NCBI RefSeq assembly: GCF_004001045.1
Contig: NZ_BIMK01000020.1
Span: 29,659-93,658, forward strand
Direction: 5' to 3'
Length of the DNA stretch: 64,000 bases
DNA from: Paenibacillus chibensis
GTDB lineage: Bacteria; Bacillota; Bacilli; Paenibacillales; Paenibacillaceae
Below, one piece after another: positions 27,601 through 36,014 of this stretch. Made by a program: the position numbers and the translations under genes. The notes beneath the pieces were generated by a model that saw nothing but the letters and a program-made list of their open reading frames with translations, was not told the origin of the DNA and searched no databases. The number at the start of each line of letters is the position of its first letter. The stretch's first letter is position 1.

Positions 27601-30600
27601 CATAGTAATATTTGGTGCCGTTTTGAACGTTCGTATCGTTCCAGATGGTGTCGGTAGCCACTCCTATCTGCTCGAGTGTTCCACCTTCGATTGGGGCGCG
27701 GTATACATGATATCCGTTAGCGTCAGGAACAGCATCCCACGTCAGTGTAACGGTCTGGTTGCCTGCTTGTGCCTGCACGTTCTTCACGGAAGACACAGCC
27801 TCCAATGCTCCATCCGAGGTCATCATCAGTCCGCTCATTGCTTGGACCGTCAAGGCCGCTTTTCCATTCTCGATGTGGACCTTCGTTCCGCTTCCCAGCT
27901 GGTCGGTCAGGCTGATGCCCGACGGCAGAAAGCCCGCTACATCGAGACTTACGGTCGTATCACTGCTGCCGCGGTTGATGACAACCAATCCTGCCTGCGT
28001 ATCCGTTTTCCTTGCATAAGCAATCACGTCGCCTTTATCGTATGCCACCTTCAATGCGCCGGTACGGAAAGCTTCATTGTCATTGCGAATATGCGCTGCT
28101 TTTTGGTACGTAGCGAATAACGACGCGTACAGGCCATTTCCGGCATAGCTTCCATCCGAGCCGCTTACGCGTTCCCAAGGGAAGGTTCGACGGGAGTCAG
28201 GATCTTTTGTTCCCTCGAGCCCCACCTCATCACCATAGTAAATCGTTGGCGCTCCAGGATAGCTCATTTGGAAAATCGCCGTCAGCGCCTGCATCCTGAT
28301 CGCCTCAGGCGACGCGCTTGGAGCTATTTTCAAATGCTCTTCTTCCCATGTAGGTTGATCATATTTCGTAATCGACCGGATCGTGTCATGCGAATCGACG
28401 AGATTCAGCATGACTTCCCATGCTTCTTCAGGATAATCTTCACGGATGGATTCCAGCGCATCATTAAACTGAGTCGCATTCCCATTCAAGACAAACGTTT
28501 GCAATGCGTTGCGGAAACGGTAGTTCATGACCGAGTCGAACTGGTCTCCGAGCAGGAACTTGGTCGCCACGCCCCACTCTTCGCCGAGAATAATCGGATC
28601 ATCGATCGTTTCACCGTTGCTGTCGGATCGGCCTGCCGTTGACTTCACCGCTTTCCGAAACTGTTCCCAGGTCCCCGAGGACACGTCCGGAGCAACATCC
28701 AGCCGCCAGCCGCGGGCTCCGAGCCACTCCCAGCGCTGGGAATTGGCTTCCTGCATCTGCTTGTCCGCTTGCTCATCCGCTAAACCGCTCAGATCATGCC
28801 CAATGACCTGATCACGGTAGCCCTGCACGTTCCATTCATGATTGCCCGACAGACCCTCCGTATCACCGGCCGCCGGTTCCGGCGCGTCAATGACGGGAAG
28901 GGAATCATATCCCCACCAGCCTTCGTATTTGTAATGGCCATCGACCTTTTCGTTGGTGACCTTGAACCATTTGGTAAAATCGAAGTCCTCCGGGTAAGCA
29001 TAATGTTGGCCGGTAGCCGGATTCACCTGTGAGGTAAAGGAGGCGATGACCTCCTGCTCCGCCTTCGCCTGGCTCAGGCTGGAATCGGCATTCATTTTGT
29101 CGTATACCTTGGACCAATATTCGTAAGCACCAATCTCCGGATACTTTTCATAACGGTCAAAGTAGATGGAATCGTCGCCGACGTGATTGAAAACCCCGTC
29201 CACGATGAGTTTCATGCCTTTGGCGCGCGCCTGCTTCGCGAAATCGGTAAATACCCGGTCGGAGGCCGCACGCGTCTGTTCGTAATTGAGACCCGAGGTC
29301 GGATCACCCGGCTCGTTGTACACCGGTTTGCCGAACATCGGATCCAGGTGCTTGTAATCGGTCGCATCGTATTTGTGATTGGAGGCTGCCCATGCGACGG
29401 GGTTGAAGTAGATAACATTGACGCCAAGTGCTTTCAGGTAGTCCAGCTTTTGGCCAACGCCTTGTATGTCCCCGCCGTAAAATTCGTTGGTCCAGATTCC
29501 ATCCGATTTGGCATCCGGATAATAAGGTTTATTCTCCGGCAGCACGCGATCCGGATTTTCCGGAACGTCCTGCCACCTTCCCGCCACATCCTGAGGTACG
29601 GGGTCATTGGATACCCCACCATCGAAGAACTGCAGCTTATGCCCGTTCTTGGCGGTCATGGTTTCGCCCGGCAGGGCTCCTCCGCGGTATCCGTCCACGA
29701 TCTTGGCCCGGTTGTTGGTTGGATCACCATCCAGAAAGCGGTCCGGGAATATCTGATAAACAACGGCATTCTTCATCCAGTCGGGAGTCACAAAATCGCT
29801 CTTATACACGGTCAGATCATAGGGAAGAACGCCTTCATCCGCAGTTGTGCCTATGCCACCGCGCGTATTGTCATCCCCGTACTCCACCTTGGTCATCCCG
29901 TCGATCAGGATAAACTTGTAATTCCAAATCCCGATGCCTTGAAAGGCCGTTTTGGGAATCGTAATCTCCCAATAATCCTGACCGCCAAAAGAGGTTGCTA
30001 CATGCATGTCGTAGGCTGTGGAGAGACCGCCAGGGTTCGTCAGCTCCACTCGAGCCGCTTGCAGATCGCCGGATTCCGCAGCAATACGGAGCGTCAAATC
30101 GGCTTCCCTCTCTTTAATAGCACCAAAGGGCTTCTTGTACGTGATTGAGCGCGAGTCGAAATACAGCTTGCTCTTGTTAATCTTCCCGTCAAAGGAAGCA
30201 TCGGCAGGCTTATAATTGGTTCTTAGCTCCGGCTTCTCAGCGCTTAAATCGATCGAGAAAATGACATCGGCAGGATCCAGCGTATTCAGTGCAAAGTTAT
30301 TGCGGCTGCTGTCCCCATAGTTAAGAACACCCTCGTCCCAGCTATCCCCCAGCACCACTTTCATCTGGTAATTTCCGGCCGGGACCGAACGTTGAAGCTC
30401 GTACACGGAGCCGTCAAAATTCGTATCGACGAACATCTGCTTCGCATCAGAAGGCGACCACATCGGCTCGCCGAACACCGGCTGAATGTCGCCGACCAGC
30501 CTTGGCCACTGCGCTTCCGCCAGCTTTGGCGTGTACTGCGGCAAGCCCTGTACTCCCGGAATATTGATCCGGGCCTGGCGAAGCTTCTCATTGACATAAA

Positions 30601-31501
30601 AATTGACCTTTGCAGGCGTCGTCAGATCAAAGGCAAAATTATTTCCGTTATTGGAAAAACTGTCATCCCAGTTTCCGTTCCTAACGATCTTGAATTCATG
30701 ATGGCCCGCTGAAAGGACCGTGGAGAACTCATAGAAGTCTCCTGTCAGATGCTTGAGCCTCGTATCCTCGGAAGTATTGTTCCAGCCTTGAAAGCTGCCC
30801 GCCACAACCCACTTGGAAGCACCTCCCGGCTGCTCGACAAGCTCATCCGGCTGAAGACCGGCACTGCCGCCAGCCGCCTTCGGCTGCGCGTCCGGCTCGC
30901 TCACAGTGATCACATTATCTGTCCCGTCTACCGCGGCATTACCCGGATCCAAAAAGCGGATATCCGCATACCCTTCCGCGGAAGCCATAAAGGAGTATGT
31001 ATAGGCTGCGTTCGAAAGGGTTTCGGTATTATACGCATACAACCCATCAGATAAGGTGAGCCGATGAGCTTCACCTGTCGGGTCAAAGCTTCCCGTTACG
31101 GAGAAAGCAGGCGTATAAGCAAGATGCAGCGTACCCTGGTCATCGGCTTTAGCCGTCAGATCCGGCTCGCCAGGCTTCATGCCGTTTACCTCAAGGTGGT
31201 AGGCGTATTCCCCTCCAGCCTGCAAGCCTTGGATTTCTGCTGTATAAGTACCGTCATTCTCCTGATCGGTTAACTCCGCCGTTCCTTTCCAGCTCTCCGA
31301 TGTACCGACCGCTATAACGTGAACTGAAGATTTCGGAAGCTGAAAATAGATTTTCCCCTGCTCCGCGTAGGTAGACTTGCTCGTTTCTGCCGCTGCATCG
31401 GCAAATATCGGGCTGAACGATCCGGCAATCATCTGTACAACCATCAATAAAGCTGACAGAAGAGCGGTCAGACGTAAATGCCCTCTTCTCTTAGAACGCA
31501 T
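24689..31501 (-). CDS. Giant S-layer-anchored amylopullulanase (GH13)
   Basis: 2270 residues from the ATG at 31501 (AAGGAGG 6 bases upstream). Order: signal peptide (about 1-37); a starch-binding-like region; two X25-type pullulanase modules (about 220-440); an N-terminal CBM34-like domain; the GH13 barrel (about 575-1130) with DGVFNHVG, GWRLDVAPDV (nucleophile Asp), ILGEEWGV (acid/base Glu), LVDSHDTIRS and the neopullulanase-like YEGWWGYDSLP. Then come two Fn3 domains with an Ig-like domain between, a CBM20/48-like domain (AGDFNGWNQ), an Ig-like and a Big2 domain, a Gly/Ser linker, an extra beta domain, and three SLH domains (last roughly 190 residues). It should hydrolyse starch and pullulan at the cell surface. 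LacI-type and cre operators lie upstream. Confidence 0.93.
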   Translation of the reverse strand: MRSKRRGHLRLTALLSALLMVVQMIAGSFSPIFADAAAETSKSTYAEQGKIYFQLPKSSVHVIAVGTSESWKGTAELTDQENDGTYTAEIQGLQAGGEYAYHLEVNGMKPGEPDLTAKADDQGTLHLAYTPAFSVTGSFDPTGEAHRLTLSDGLYAYNTETLSNAAYTYSFMASAEGYADIRFLDPGNAAVDGTDNVITVSEPDAQPKAAGGSAGLQPDELVEQPGGASKWVVAGSFQGWNNTSEDTRLKHLTGDFYEFSTVLSAGHHEFKIVRNGNWDDSFSNNGNNFAFDLTTPAKVNFYVNEKLRQARINIPGVQGLPQYTPKLAEAQWPRLVGDIQPVFGEPMWSPSDAKQMFVDTNFDGSVYELQRSVPAGNYQMKVVLGDSWDEGVLNYGDSSRNNFALNTLDPADVIFSIDLSAEKPELRTNYKPADASFDGKINKSKLYFDSRSITYKKPFGAIKEREADLTLRIAAESGDLQAARVELTNPGGLSTAYDMHVATSFGGQDYWEITIPKTAFQGIGIWNYKFILIDGMTKVEYGDDNTRGGIGTTADEGVLPYDLTVYKSDFVTPDWMKNAVVYQIFPDRFLDGDPTNNRAKIVDGYRGGALPGETMTAKNGHKLQFFDGGVSNDPVPQDVAGRWQDVPENPDRVLPENKPYYPDAKSDGIWTNEFYGGDIQGVGQKLDYLKALGVNVIYFNPVAWAASNHKYDATDYKHLDPMFGKPVYNEPGDPTSGLNYEQTRAASDRVFTDFAKQARAKGMKLIVDGVFNHVGDDSIYFDRYEKYPEIGAYEYWSKVYDKMNADSSLSQAKAEQEVIASFTSQVNPATGQHYAYPEDFDFTKWFKVTNEKVDGHYKYEGWWGYDSLPVIDAPEPAAGDTEGLSGNHEWNVQGYRDQVIGHDLSGLADEQADKQMQEANSQRWEWLGARGWRLDVAPDVSSGTWEQFRKAVKSTAGRSDSNGETIDDPIILGEEWGVATKFLLGDQFDSVMNYRFRNALQTFVLNGNATQFNDALESIREDYPEEAWEVMLNLVDSHDTIRSITKYDQPTWEEEHLKIAPSASPEAIRMQALTAIFQMSYPGAPTIYYGDEVGLEGTKDPDSRRTFPWERVSGSDGSYAGNGLYASLFATYQKAAHIRNDNEAFRTGALKVAYDKGDVIAYARKTDTQAGLVVINRGSSDTTVSLDVAGFLPSGISLTDQLGSGTKVHIENGKAALTVQAMSGLMMTSDGALEAVSSVKNVQAQAGNQTVTLTWDAVPDANGYHVYRAPIEGGTLEQIGVATDTIWNDTNVQNGTKYYYAVTAVTNQGESSLSEYASATPSYPISSVEITQQSSAVTLGAGNKTSQIQVTMDIPGLSDDKALAGKEMPGITAKLLFYKEDTDPADADETKLRYLKDDGDKKVYWAAFEPTEMGPYDYFAKVSTDHGEHYTASAQATVAVHADPGDMIPPNPPVLAAINTESSRAQLEWTAEGEDIYNFEIYRKQDEGNYKKLAVLGAAARSFIDYTVSNDTQYTYKVAAVDASYNRAESAEQSVTPKLVMVDVKLRLHLPSYTPVQDDIYIAGDFNGWNQAGGKLNVPSGATTRDVVEYSFKMMAGKAIQYKYTRGTWATEALTSHARLADDSTDMSNYAYSSENTNMKLTIQNQGGNKMTIDDYVLRWVDMPMIITLPRTSYGDPIAYETEEAQFTLKANVPYGSIVTINGQPIPAGTLDSKGNVQVTDIPLAPGLNRFSVHAEPSAETLNLPWYEDPGRASKATKTIELAIHRTSSGVDPGTVPVTGVTLEPPMLNLTAGGKTGQLIAAVQPAGASDQEVAFSSSDDSVAKVSADGTVTPLKAGTAMITVTTHDGHYQAQSTVVVSRKDGGDGNGNGQDGSGTIGGTGSSQGHQGSGTASPGNGKAGTTFTIAQIKEAMSSQSGLTVTLDAGDAAMVYLPLQTAELLQGKSLQLKHGSDALTLPAVVLEQLAASASQTTGLQMAVQMEPLSKQTAADLLSRAGSMVHASLTQASAIYDFKLLLIDSGGKVVKEISEFGKPLLLTLQVNRQASQGHLFLYCLKDDGKIEFIDGKLDANGTMTAELQHFSKYAVVEFNKKFLDVPADHWASAAVSYLAAKQILTGTAEDRFEPSRSVTRAEFAALIARALELKAQHSALFTDVSADQWYAEAVAAANEAGIVKGRSQTVFAPEAPITREEMAVMLMRAYEVKNHILPEKAEISLPFTDASRINDWARDAVQQAVQLKLLTGDGSQYKPLGKATRAESAQVIYKLLTSKS

Positions 31502-31545
31502 ATAAGGCCTCCTTATAAAATCAATCAAAGCTTATACCCAGTTGA

Positions 31546-31557
31546 GCAAACGTTTGC
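31546..31557. promoter_or_regulatory. LacI/MalR-type operator before the amylopullulanase gene
   Basis: GCAAACGTTTGC is a perfect 12-bp palindrome 44 bases before the start codon. It has the form bound by maltose regulators of the LacI family (MalR type). Which regulator binds is inference. Confidence 0.7.
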
Positions 31558-31632
31558 ACTAACAGAAACAACCGTCCTCCTCTCACTGCGTGCATTGGTT
31601 AGGTTATTATTGGAAACTGATCTCATCATATT

Positions 31633-31668
31633 ATGAAAACGCTTTATCGTCAATTGAAAGCGTACTCA
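31633..31668 (+). promoter_or_regulatory. Two cre-type sites upstream of the amylopullulanase gene
   Basis: 31654-31668 (TTGAAAGCGTACTCA) fits WTGNAANCGNWNNCW with no mismatch; 31633-31647 (ATGAAAACGCTTTAT) has one. Together with the palindrome at 31546 they suggest catabolite control plus starch-specific control. Confidence 0.65.
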
Positions 31669-31874
31669 TTTCTTATATTTTATACCTATTTTACTCTTTA
31701 ATTAAAATTCTCTCTTGATGTAGAAAATCCACCTGAAATCTTGTGCAATCGTTTGACAAGAATAGGTTTGATTCGACGTTAAGAAAATCCGAAGATGAAG
31801 ATGTAACTTTAAGAGCAGGATTCATGTTATATACAGTAAGCTGAATATTTTCCGATAATTAAAGAGGTGAGCCT

Positions 31875-32153
31875 GTGACCGATCACATGGAGGCAAGAGA
31901 AGAAGATGAAGAACTTCGGAGAAAGCATGAGAGATTATGGAATGATCTGTCCGCGCTCCCCGAGGATCAGGCACATGAATGGCTGGACGAATTTTCCAGT
32001 CAGATTCAGCTGCAGCAGATGAAGGACCAATCCTACCAAGACTTGAAGAGCACGCTTCGTTCGCCCTGGCTGTATGTAAGTCTAATGATAGGAATCAGCA
32101 TCCCGGTGCTTCTGTATGTCGGGTATATCTATACGTCCCTCGCGCTTGAATAA
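31875..32153 (+). CDS. Small single-pass membrane protein, unknown function
   Basis: 92 residues from a GTG with AGAGG 7 bases upstream. The first 65 residues are charged and probably helical (EDEELRRKHERLWNDL); one transmembrane helix at about 68-88 is close to the C-terminus. It resembles a cytoplasmic coiled region held to the membrane by a tail anchor. It is followed 33 bases later by another membrane protein, so the two are probably co-transcribed. Family not recognised. Confidence 0.65.
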   Translation: MTDHMEAREEDEELRRKHERLWNDLSALPEDQAHEWLDEFSSQIQLQQMKDQSYQDLKSTLRSPWLYVSLMIGISIPVLLYVGYIYTSLALE

Positions 32154-32186
32154 AGGTATTACCAACGAATAGGAGAGAGCTTCCGC

Positions 32187-32486
32187 TTGAAAAACCCGAC
32201 GGCATTTGCGATTTTGCTTACGCTGAACATCCTGTATGGATTGACCCTTTTTTTGTATCCCATCATGCTGTATATGTCCGTGTTCTTATTCGATGCGCCC
32301 AGCTCCTATCACTATTGGGGCACGTATGCCATCGCATTCACGATCATGAGCTATCCGCTGTGGCCGATCCTGTCGCTGCTGTGCTGGGTGTTCTATCATC
32401 GAAGCTCCTACAAGTGGGCTTACATTATTGCCAATTTAGCCTTGGTATGGCTGCTCGTACTCGTTCTCATGTTTATCATCGTATAA
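32187..32486 (+). CDS. Small three-helix membrane protein, unknown function
   Basis: 99 residues from a TTG with AGGAGAG about 10 bases upstream. Three hydrophobic segments lie at about 5-35, 45-65 and 75-98, with short polar loops and almost no soluble part. It is followed by a terminator, which supports a two-gene unit with the preceding frame. Not assigned to a family. Confidence 0.6.
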   Translation: MKNPTAFAILLTLNILYGLTLFLYPIMLYMSVFLFDAPSSYHYWGTYAIAFTIMSYPLWPILSLLCWVFYHRSSYKWAYIIANLALVWLLVLVLMFIIV

Positions 32487-32520
32487 CATGCCGCTGAGCC
32501 GCCGCTGAATGAAACACCAA

Positions 32521-32559
32521 AAAAGCTTCCACCGGAACTGCGGTTCCAGGGAAGCTTTT
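32521..32559. terminator. Bidirectional intrinsic terminator
   Basis: A 10-bp stem AAAAGCTTCC / GGAAGCTTTT plus an inner GGAAC/GTTCC hairpin, between the small membrane proteins (plus) and the DUF2812 gene (minus). Confidence 0.85.
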
Positions 32560-32585
32560 ACACTTTGGCAGAAGCATTCGGACGT

Positions 32586-33203
32586 CTACCGCAACTGCTG
32601 CGTTTTCTCATACTGTTTCTTGGCCTTATAAGCAAAAATTGCATAGATCAGAATCATGGCCGGAATCAACAGCCAGGTAAAACCCCTTAGGAAGGCAAAC
32701 GGCGTTTCAAACAGAAAGGCCCGCCAAAAATGTCCCCCGCTCATATCCCACAGCCCCGGCGTGTAATAGAGCAGCTTAGGCTTAATAAACGCCGTCACGT
32801 CAATTGCATCCGTGGAGATCAACACGGCAAACAGCGGGATGAAGCAGCAGGCCAGCGACAGCCACATATCCGAAATCCGCTTGTACCGCGCCGCCTTGGA
32901 ATCGACGTCGGAGAAAATATCCTCGCTCCCCTGTGCACCGGTTCGTTTAAAGTATTGGGAGCCTGAGCTCTTTGTCCCTGCGACATGTATCCATCCGCTA
33001 TCCTCAAACAACGCCTTGTAATCTTCGAAATCCCGCCGGCTTGTAAAGCTGCGGTAATCGATGCGAAAGTTCGTCTCCTCCGGCTGCGTGTGCACAAACT
33101 CGTAGGCTATCGATTTCCCCACCAATACGTATCCCTGCCTGGCCATTTCGTTGAGCCATTGTTCCTCATGGTCAAAGTTCGTAAAAAACTTCATTTTTTT
33201 CAT
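32586..33203 (-). CDS. DUF2812 membrane protein
   Basis: 205 residues. The N-terminal roughly 100 residues hold the DUF2812 pattern (FTNFDHEEQWLNEMARQGY, then Y/F-rich beta strands), followed by two transmembrane helices (about 112-135 and 170-195). DUF2812 proteins are commonly encoded directly after a PadR regulator, as here (19 bases), and are probably the repressor's main target. Molecular role unknown. Confidence 0.85.
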   Translation of the reverse strand: MKKMKFFTNFDHEEQWLNEMARQGYVLVGKSIAYEFVHTQPEETNFRIDYRSFTSRRDFEDYKALFEDSGWIHVAGTKSSGSQYFKRTGAQGSEDIFSDVDSKAARYKRISDMWLSLACCFIPLFAVLISTDAIDVTAFIKPKLLYYTPGLWDMSGGHFWRAFLFETPFAFLRGFTWLLIPAMILIYAIFAYKAKKQYEKTQQLR

Positions 33204-33222
33204 GTCGGTCGCTCCCCTGTTT

Positions 33223-33534
33223 TTATCCCATTATCGTACTTGTCATGTCCAGCATGTGGCGCATACGTTCATAATCCTGCCGCAGTATCTCCCGTCCCCC
33301 GTCCGTGATGACGTACACCTTACGGCGGCTGTCCTCGCTGTGAACCGGCATGATGAATTTCTGCTTCAGCAGATTCTCCACGGCCCCATAAAGCGTACCG
33401 GCAGCCATCCGCACCTGGCCGGCGCTCAGCTCCTCCACTTTTTGCATAATCAAATATCCGTGCGCGGGTTCGAGCAATGCGAGCAGTATATAATAAACCG
33501 TTTCGGTCAGCGGCAAATTTTTGTCCCTGTTCAA
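33223..33534 (-). CDS. PadR-family transcriptional regulator
   Basis: 103 residues: winged helix-turn-helix with the PadR pattern (LPLTETVYYILLALLEPAHGYLIM in part, then AAGTLYGAVENLLKQKFI) and a short C-terminal dimerisation helix. It probably represses its own two-gene operon with the DUF2812 gene until a ligand, often a membrane-active compound, is bound. An AT-rich palindromic region lies just upstream. Confidence 0.92.
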   Translation of the reverse strand: MNRDKNLPLTETVYYILLALLEPAHGYLIMQKVEELSAGQVRMAAGTLYGAVENLLKQKFIMPVHSEDSRRKVYVITDGGREILRQDYERMRHMLDMTSTIMG

Positions 33535-33578
33535 AATAAAAGCCTCCTTTTATCCAGCGCCGCTTTATATCGCATCAC

Positions 33579-33613
33579 TGTATAGTTATACTATATATAG
33601 TCAGACTGTATAT
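33579..33613. promoter_or_regulatory. Candidate PadR operator
   Basis: Overlapping palindromes TATAGT-TAT-ACTATA and ACTATATATAGT lie 45-80 bases before the padR-like gene, in the promoter region. The outer TATACAGTC / GACTGTATA arms add symmetry. Binding is inferred from position. Confidence 0.5.
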
Positions 33614-33621
33614 TGCAATAG

Positions 33622-33653
33622 AAAAAAGGCCAAAACCTTCTAAGGCTTTGGCC
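33622..33653 (-). terminator. Intrinsic terminator of the GPH-MerR-GH5 operon
   Basis: Stem GGCCAAA / TTTGGCC with inner CCTT/AAGG and six T on the minus strand, 13 bases after the GH5 stop. Confidence 0.85.
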
Positions 33654-33666
33654 CATACCACCAGAC

Positions 33667-35169
33667 TTACTTCGCCGCTGCGTCCACACGCAAGGATACA
33701 CGCTTGTCGCTCTGAGGAATGTCGAGCACGATAAGCCCGCTATCCGAGCCTGGATACGGACGAATCTCCATCTCGAAGCCGCTAGCTCCGGCCGCATGAA
33801 TCCGTCCGTCTCCGAGCAGCGCCGCTTGGGGGTGATAAATCACCGTTTCGCGGCCCGACGGAATGAACTCCATGGTGAATGTTTCGGTGTCATAATCATA
33901 ATGATAGCCTTCAAGCACGCCGCCGACAGCCTGCGGATACGCGCGCTGCAGCACCGGACTATACGGGGACTCCCGGAAGCCGTCGCACCAGCACCAGTAC
34001 GTATTGCTCCATAGGTATTTCTCGAATATGGCAATCAGCTGCCGCGCCAGTGCCGCCGTGGCCGGGTGATTCGAAAAAGCCCCCCACTCGCCAATGAGAA
34101 CGGGAATGTTCAATCGTTCCTGCACGTTGCGGTGCGTCTTGAAAATGAGCTCCACGCGCGCCGGGTTATAGATCTCGTAATGCTCCGTGTCCACTACCAG
34201 ATCGTAGCCGTGAGGAACAAAAACCTGTCCCGGAAACACGCCTTCGTCCCCGCTTGCCAGCGTCAGGCCTGACTCCACGCCCATATTGGAAAAATAGCTC
34301 GTCTCCAGCATCAGAAATCCATCCGCAGCGGCCGTACGGATCGCCGCCGCGGTTTTGCCGAAGAAGGGCGCCAGCACATCCCGCTCGAACCGCTGCGACG
34401 CCTCCTTGGCGCTGTCCACCAGCTTGCCGTATACGGCCATATCCGCCATGCCTGCGAGCACTTCCTGCTTCTGTTCCTCATCGAACCATAACCCCGCCAA
34501 TGCCTCCGTCGCCGTTTCCGTTTCCGCTTCAGAAAGACCCTTCGTTTCCCGGGCGTAGGCGGCAATGAGACTGCCGAACACCTCCTGTCCCTGTGTGCCG
34601 GGATAAGGCTCATTCATCATGTCGTAGCCGATGACATTGCTGCAATCCGCAAAAAAGGCAGCCGCATGCGTCCACATCGCCGCATAATGATCCTGGAGAC
34701 CAATGCCGTCCGAAGCCGGCGTATTCGCCCAAAAATGATCCAGCGACCGGTTCACCGCAGGACTCTCCAGGTATGCATCGCTCCACAAACTCCCCGTCAC
34801 ATGAGGGAGATCGTCCGTAAGGGTCGCCCATGGCGGCGCACCGTCGCCAAAAAGAGAGCTGTACAAATCCTGGTGCATATCCAGGAAGACGTAGATGTCA
34901 TGCTGCTCCGCCCAGCGGATCTGCCGCTTGATCCGGCTTAAATAAGCATCGTCGTATACACCCGGCGCAGGTTCCACGCCATCCCAAGTCAAGCCAAGGC
35001 GAATCACGTTAAAGCCCTGCTCATGAAACCAGGCAAACAGCCCTTTGTCACAAGGCGTCACATAGCCCTTTTCCTTCTCCTTGCAGACCAGGTTCACACC
35101 GCTCAAGATCACCTGCTGTCCCTCTTCATTCACAAACCGCCGTCCGTCCGTCATGAGCTTCTTCATCAC
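33667..35169 (-). CDS. GH5 glycosidase of the endoglycoceramidase-like type
   Basis: 500 residues. The fold follows the GH5 barrel: RLGLTWDGVEP, LDMHQDLYSS (typical of endoglycosylceramidase-like members), acid/base E187 in YDMMNEP, and the nucleophile Glu in VLIGEWGAFSNH at about 370. A C-terminal beta domain follows. There is no signal peptide, so it probably cleaves an imported glycoside in the cytoplasm, delivered by the GPH transporter at the head of the operon. Its ATG overlaps the stop of the MerR gene by 4 bases. Whether it is a beta-glucosidase or attacks glycolipids cannot be told. Confidence 0.85.
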   Translation of the reverse strand: MMKKLMTDGRRFVNEEGQQVILSGVNLVCKEKEKGYVTPCDKGLFAWFHEQGFNVIRLGLTWDGVEPAPGVYDDAYLSRIKRQIRWAEQHDIYVFLDMHQDLYSSLFGDGAPPWATLTDDLPHVTGSLWSDAYLESPAVNRSLDHFWANTPASDGIGLQDHYAAMWTHAAAFFADCSNVIGYDMMNEPYPGTQGQEVFGSLIAAYARETKGLSEAETETATEALAGLWFDEEQKQEVLAGMADMAVYGKLVDSAKEASQRFERDVLAPFFGKTAAAIRTAAADGFLMLETSYFSNMGVESGLTLASGDEGVFPGQVFVPHGYDLVVDTEHYEIYNPARVELIFKTHRNVQERLNIPVLIGEWGAFSNHPATAALARQLIAIFEKYLWSNTYWCWCDGFRESPYSPVLQRAYPQAVGGVLEGYHYDYDTETFTMEFIPSGRETVIYHPQAALLGDGRIHAAGASGFEMEIRPYPGSDSGLIVLDIPQSDKRVSLRVDAAAK

Positions 35170-36014
35170 TGATCTTCCCCTCCCGTTTCCCCGGCTTCGG
35201 CAACCGGGATATAGAGTTCGATATAATGCTTGTTGTATTGGTTATAGAGATTGATTTCCAGGGAATGGCCGTCTATGCGAAGACCTCTCCGGTGGATAAA
35301 CGCCTTCATCTGATCGTAATGTTGATCCAGCTCGGCATAGCCCTCCTTCCCGATCATGACGCATTTTCTTGCGCAATAACAGGGTGGCAGCTCCTGGAAC
35401 GCCCCGGCTTCCTCCATCGGAAATGTCGAAAGGATGCCGTTGTTCAAATAGCTGTGATACTGTCCTGACGCCAGATTTTCCTGCGATACGACCGATATAA
35501 TATGGCAAAAGGCCAGCCATTCCTGATCGGCGCTGATGCTGCGCACCTGCTCCTGTACCCGGTTTCCGAGCTTTTTATCCCCGCTTTCCATGACAGAGTC
35601 GGTGAGGAGCACCCAATACGGACTTCTTTTCACCAGCTCGATCATATCCGTGTCCTCGAAGCGGCGCAGTTGTTCATCCAGCACGTCCAGCTTGCGCGAG
35701 AGCCGCTTCAGAAACGCGAGCTGGCGGCTGATATCCTGCCTCTTGTCGGCAATCAGACGGCGCACGTCATCCAGGCTGTCGCTCGTCAGGAGCGACTGGA
35801 TCCGCTCGATCGGCACATCCATCGCCCGCAGCATCCGGATGGTGATCAAAGCATCGAATTGCTCGAGATCATAGTAACGGTAACCGTTGTCGTCCCGTTC
35901 TCCGGGAGGGAGCAGACCGATCTTGTCATAATAGCGCAGGGTATCGATGGGCATATCCAGAATTTTTGATACCTCGCCGATCGTGAATTTCAGTTTAAGC
36001 ATGGCATGATTCAT
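35166..36014 (-). CDS. MerR-family regulator with GyrI-like effector domain
   Basis: 282 residues. The MerR winged helix is at about 8-75 (FTIGEVSKILDMPIDTLRYYD, read in part, then DNGYRYYD), a coiled dimer helix at about 80-125, and a GyrI/BltR-like ligand domain to the end. It sits inside an operon with a transporter upstream (4-base overlap) and a GH5 enzyme downstream (4-base overlap). It therefore probably senses the imported glycoside or a product and controls this operon. Confidence 0.9.
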   Translation of the reverse strand: MNHAMLKLKFTIGEVSKILDMPIDTLRYYDKIGLLPPGERDDNGYRYYDLEQFDALITIRMLRAMDVPIERIQSLLTSDSLDDVRRLIADKRQDISRQLAFLKRLSRKLDVLDEQLRRFEDTDMIELVKRSPYWVLLTDSVMESGDKKLGNRVQEQVRSISADQEWLAFCHIISVVSQENLASGQYHSYLNNGILSTFPMEEAGAFQELPPCYCARKCVMIGKEGYAELDQHYDQMKAFIHRRGLRIDGHSLEINLYNQYNKHYIELYIPVAEAGETGGEDQ

